From an uncultured euryarchaeote (lineage in GTDB: Archaea > Thermoplasmatota > Poseidoniia > Poseidoniales > Thalassarchaeaceae): a DNA stretch of 6,680 bases. Position 1 is the first letter of the stretch. Each line of letters opens with the position of its first letter. The DNA lies in assembly GCA_937901365.1 (NCBI GenBank), contig CALCEF010000287.1, positions 1-6,680 on the forward strand. Direction: 5' to 3'. The position numbers and the translations under genes are program-made. This document shows, piece by piece, positions 6,165 to 6,680 of this stretch. The notes under the pieces are model-generated. The model worked only from the letters and a program-made list of their open reading frames with translations. It was not told the DNA's origin and made no database searches.

Positions 6165-6680
6165 GGCCCTCAATTGTTGTCGATAGTGTCGAAATAGCCG
6201 GTTGCAGAGCCTCTACGATTGTCGTGGACCATTCGACCACATCTTCACTGGATTCGGAACGGCCATGAAGCAATGGCCAGCGGCCCATTGAAGGTGGCCA
6301 CAACTCAACATCGCCGGGTAATTCTAGCGGAAATGGACGTGCTTCAGCCGCCCACATCATTTCCCCGGCAAGATGAGAAAGCGCTCCTCTTGAGGCATTG
6401 CAAAGAGCCACCGTTCGAAGCCCATCAAGGCGGTTGGGTTCAGCCTCGTCTGGTCGATCAAGTTCACCAGGAGGGGCGCGCTCAAACAGAAGAAAACCTC
6501 GCTCGGAAACCGATTCAGTCCATCCTAATCCCACGAAAATTGTGAACAGGCTGCACCAAGAATTGGGTGCTCGCACGTACCATCCCATTCGGTCTGCTTT
6601 GTTGTCGATTTCAAGGTGCCAAGTCCACTCTGGTAGTAATGGAGAGATTGTCTCTCTAATTTCAGTGAGTAATTCTCGTT
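6151..6680 (-). CDS. Unrecognised protein, C-terminal part (5' end cut by window)
   Basis: I do not recognise this protein. The minus-strand frame is open from the right edge to the TGA at 6153-6151, about 176 residues. An ATG at 6588 is in frame, but the frame stays open upstream with protein-like sequence, so the start is probably outside the window. The sequence is rich in Trp, Leu, Pro and acidic residues, with a hydrophobic SLFTIFVGLGW stretch followed by GFLLFER, likely beta strands of a globular domain; there is no clear transmembrane helix, metal motif or nucleotide-binding loop. Codon use (CGA, GAA, GAT, CTT) resembles the neighbouring genes, and the competing plus-strand frame looks like a shadow. 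It converges on the kinase gene and their coding ends overlap by 14 nt. Function and family are open. Confidence 0.65.
   Translation of the reverse strand, partial: RELLTEIRETISPLLPEWTWHLEIDNKADRMGWYVRAPNSWCSLFTIFVGLGWTESVSERGFLLFERAPPGELDRPDEAEPNRLDGLRTVALCNASRGALSHLAGEMMWAAEARPFPLELPGDVELWPPSMGRWPLLHGRSESSEDVVEWSTTIVEALQPAISTLSTTIEGLNWH

Noticed and set aside
6219..6545. Plus-strand frame of 108 codons near the right end
   Set aside because: It opposes the longer minus-strand frame that stays open to the window edge; its sequence is His/Arg/Gln-rich and typical of a shadow frame.
6165..6680. Terminator, tRNA or CRISPR-like element after the kinase
   Set aside because: No hairpin with a T tract, no cloverleaf and no regularly spaced repeats were seen; the short TGTCGA-like repeats near 6180 fall in the minus-strand coding frame.

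Overview
The window looks like part of an archaeal genome. The best guess is a marine Poseidoniia (Marine Group II/III) relative, though this is inferred and not proven. The reasons are tightly packed genes, ribosome-binding sites matching the AGGAGGTGAT-type anti-SD complement (GGTGAT 4 nt before the kinase ATG; GAGG before the M14 gene), and a long Gly-Pro-Pro / Glu-Pro low-complexity extension on a cytoplasmic enzyme, a style I associate with that group. A bacterial origin cannot be excluded from this window alone.

Layout: four genes run left to right on the + strand with gaps of 26, 9 and 18 nt, so they are probably one transcript. They are (1) the C-terminal part of a mannitol-1-phosphate 5-dehydrogenase / mannitol dehydrogenase family enzyme, cut by the left edge (1-636); (2) a GH38 alpha-mannosidase of 1167 residues carrying a ~230-residue disordered N-terminal extension (663-4166); (3) a DUF2817-type M14 zinc metallopeptidase or amidohydrolase (4176-5285); (4) a short GHMP-superfamily sugar kinase resembling L-fucokinase / heptose-7-phosphate kinase (5304-6164). 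A fifth gene on the - strand (6680 to 6151, cut by the right edge) is unrecognised and converges on the kinase with a 14-nt overlap of the coding ends.

Taken together, the + strand genes encode an exo-mannosidase, a probable amide-bond hydrolase, a kinase for a free sugar and a polyol/hexose-phosphate oxidoreductase. None shows an N-terminal signal peptide where the N-terminus is visible. A reasonable inference is an intracellular salvage or breakdown route for a mannose-containing conjugate, perhaps one with an amide-linked group, feeding sugar phosphates into central metabolism. The true substrate is unknown. The most unusual points are the mannosidase extension, the Asn in place of the expected catalytic-site His in the dehydrogenase, the compact kinase, and the presence of an M14 enzyme in a sugar operon. 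No tRNA, rRNA, CRISPR array, transposon or clear terminator was seen, and there is no gene-free stretch above 300 bases.
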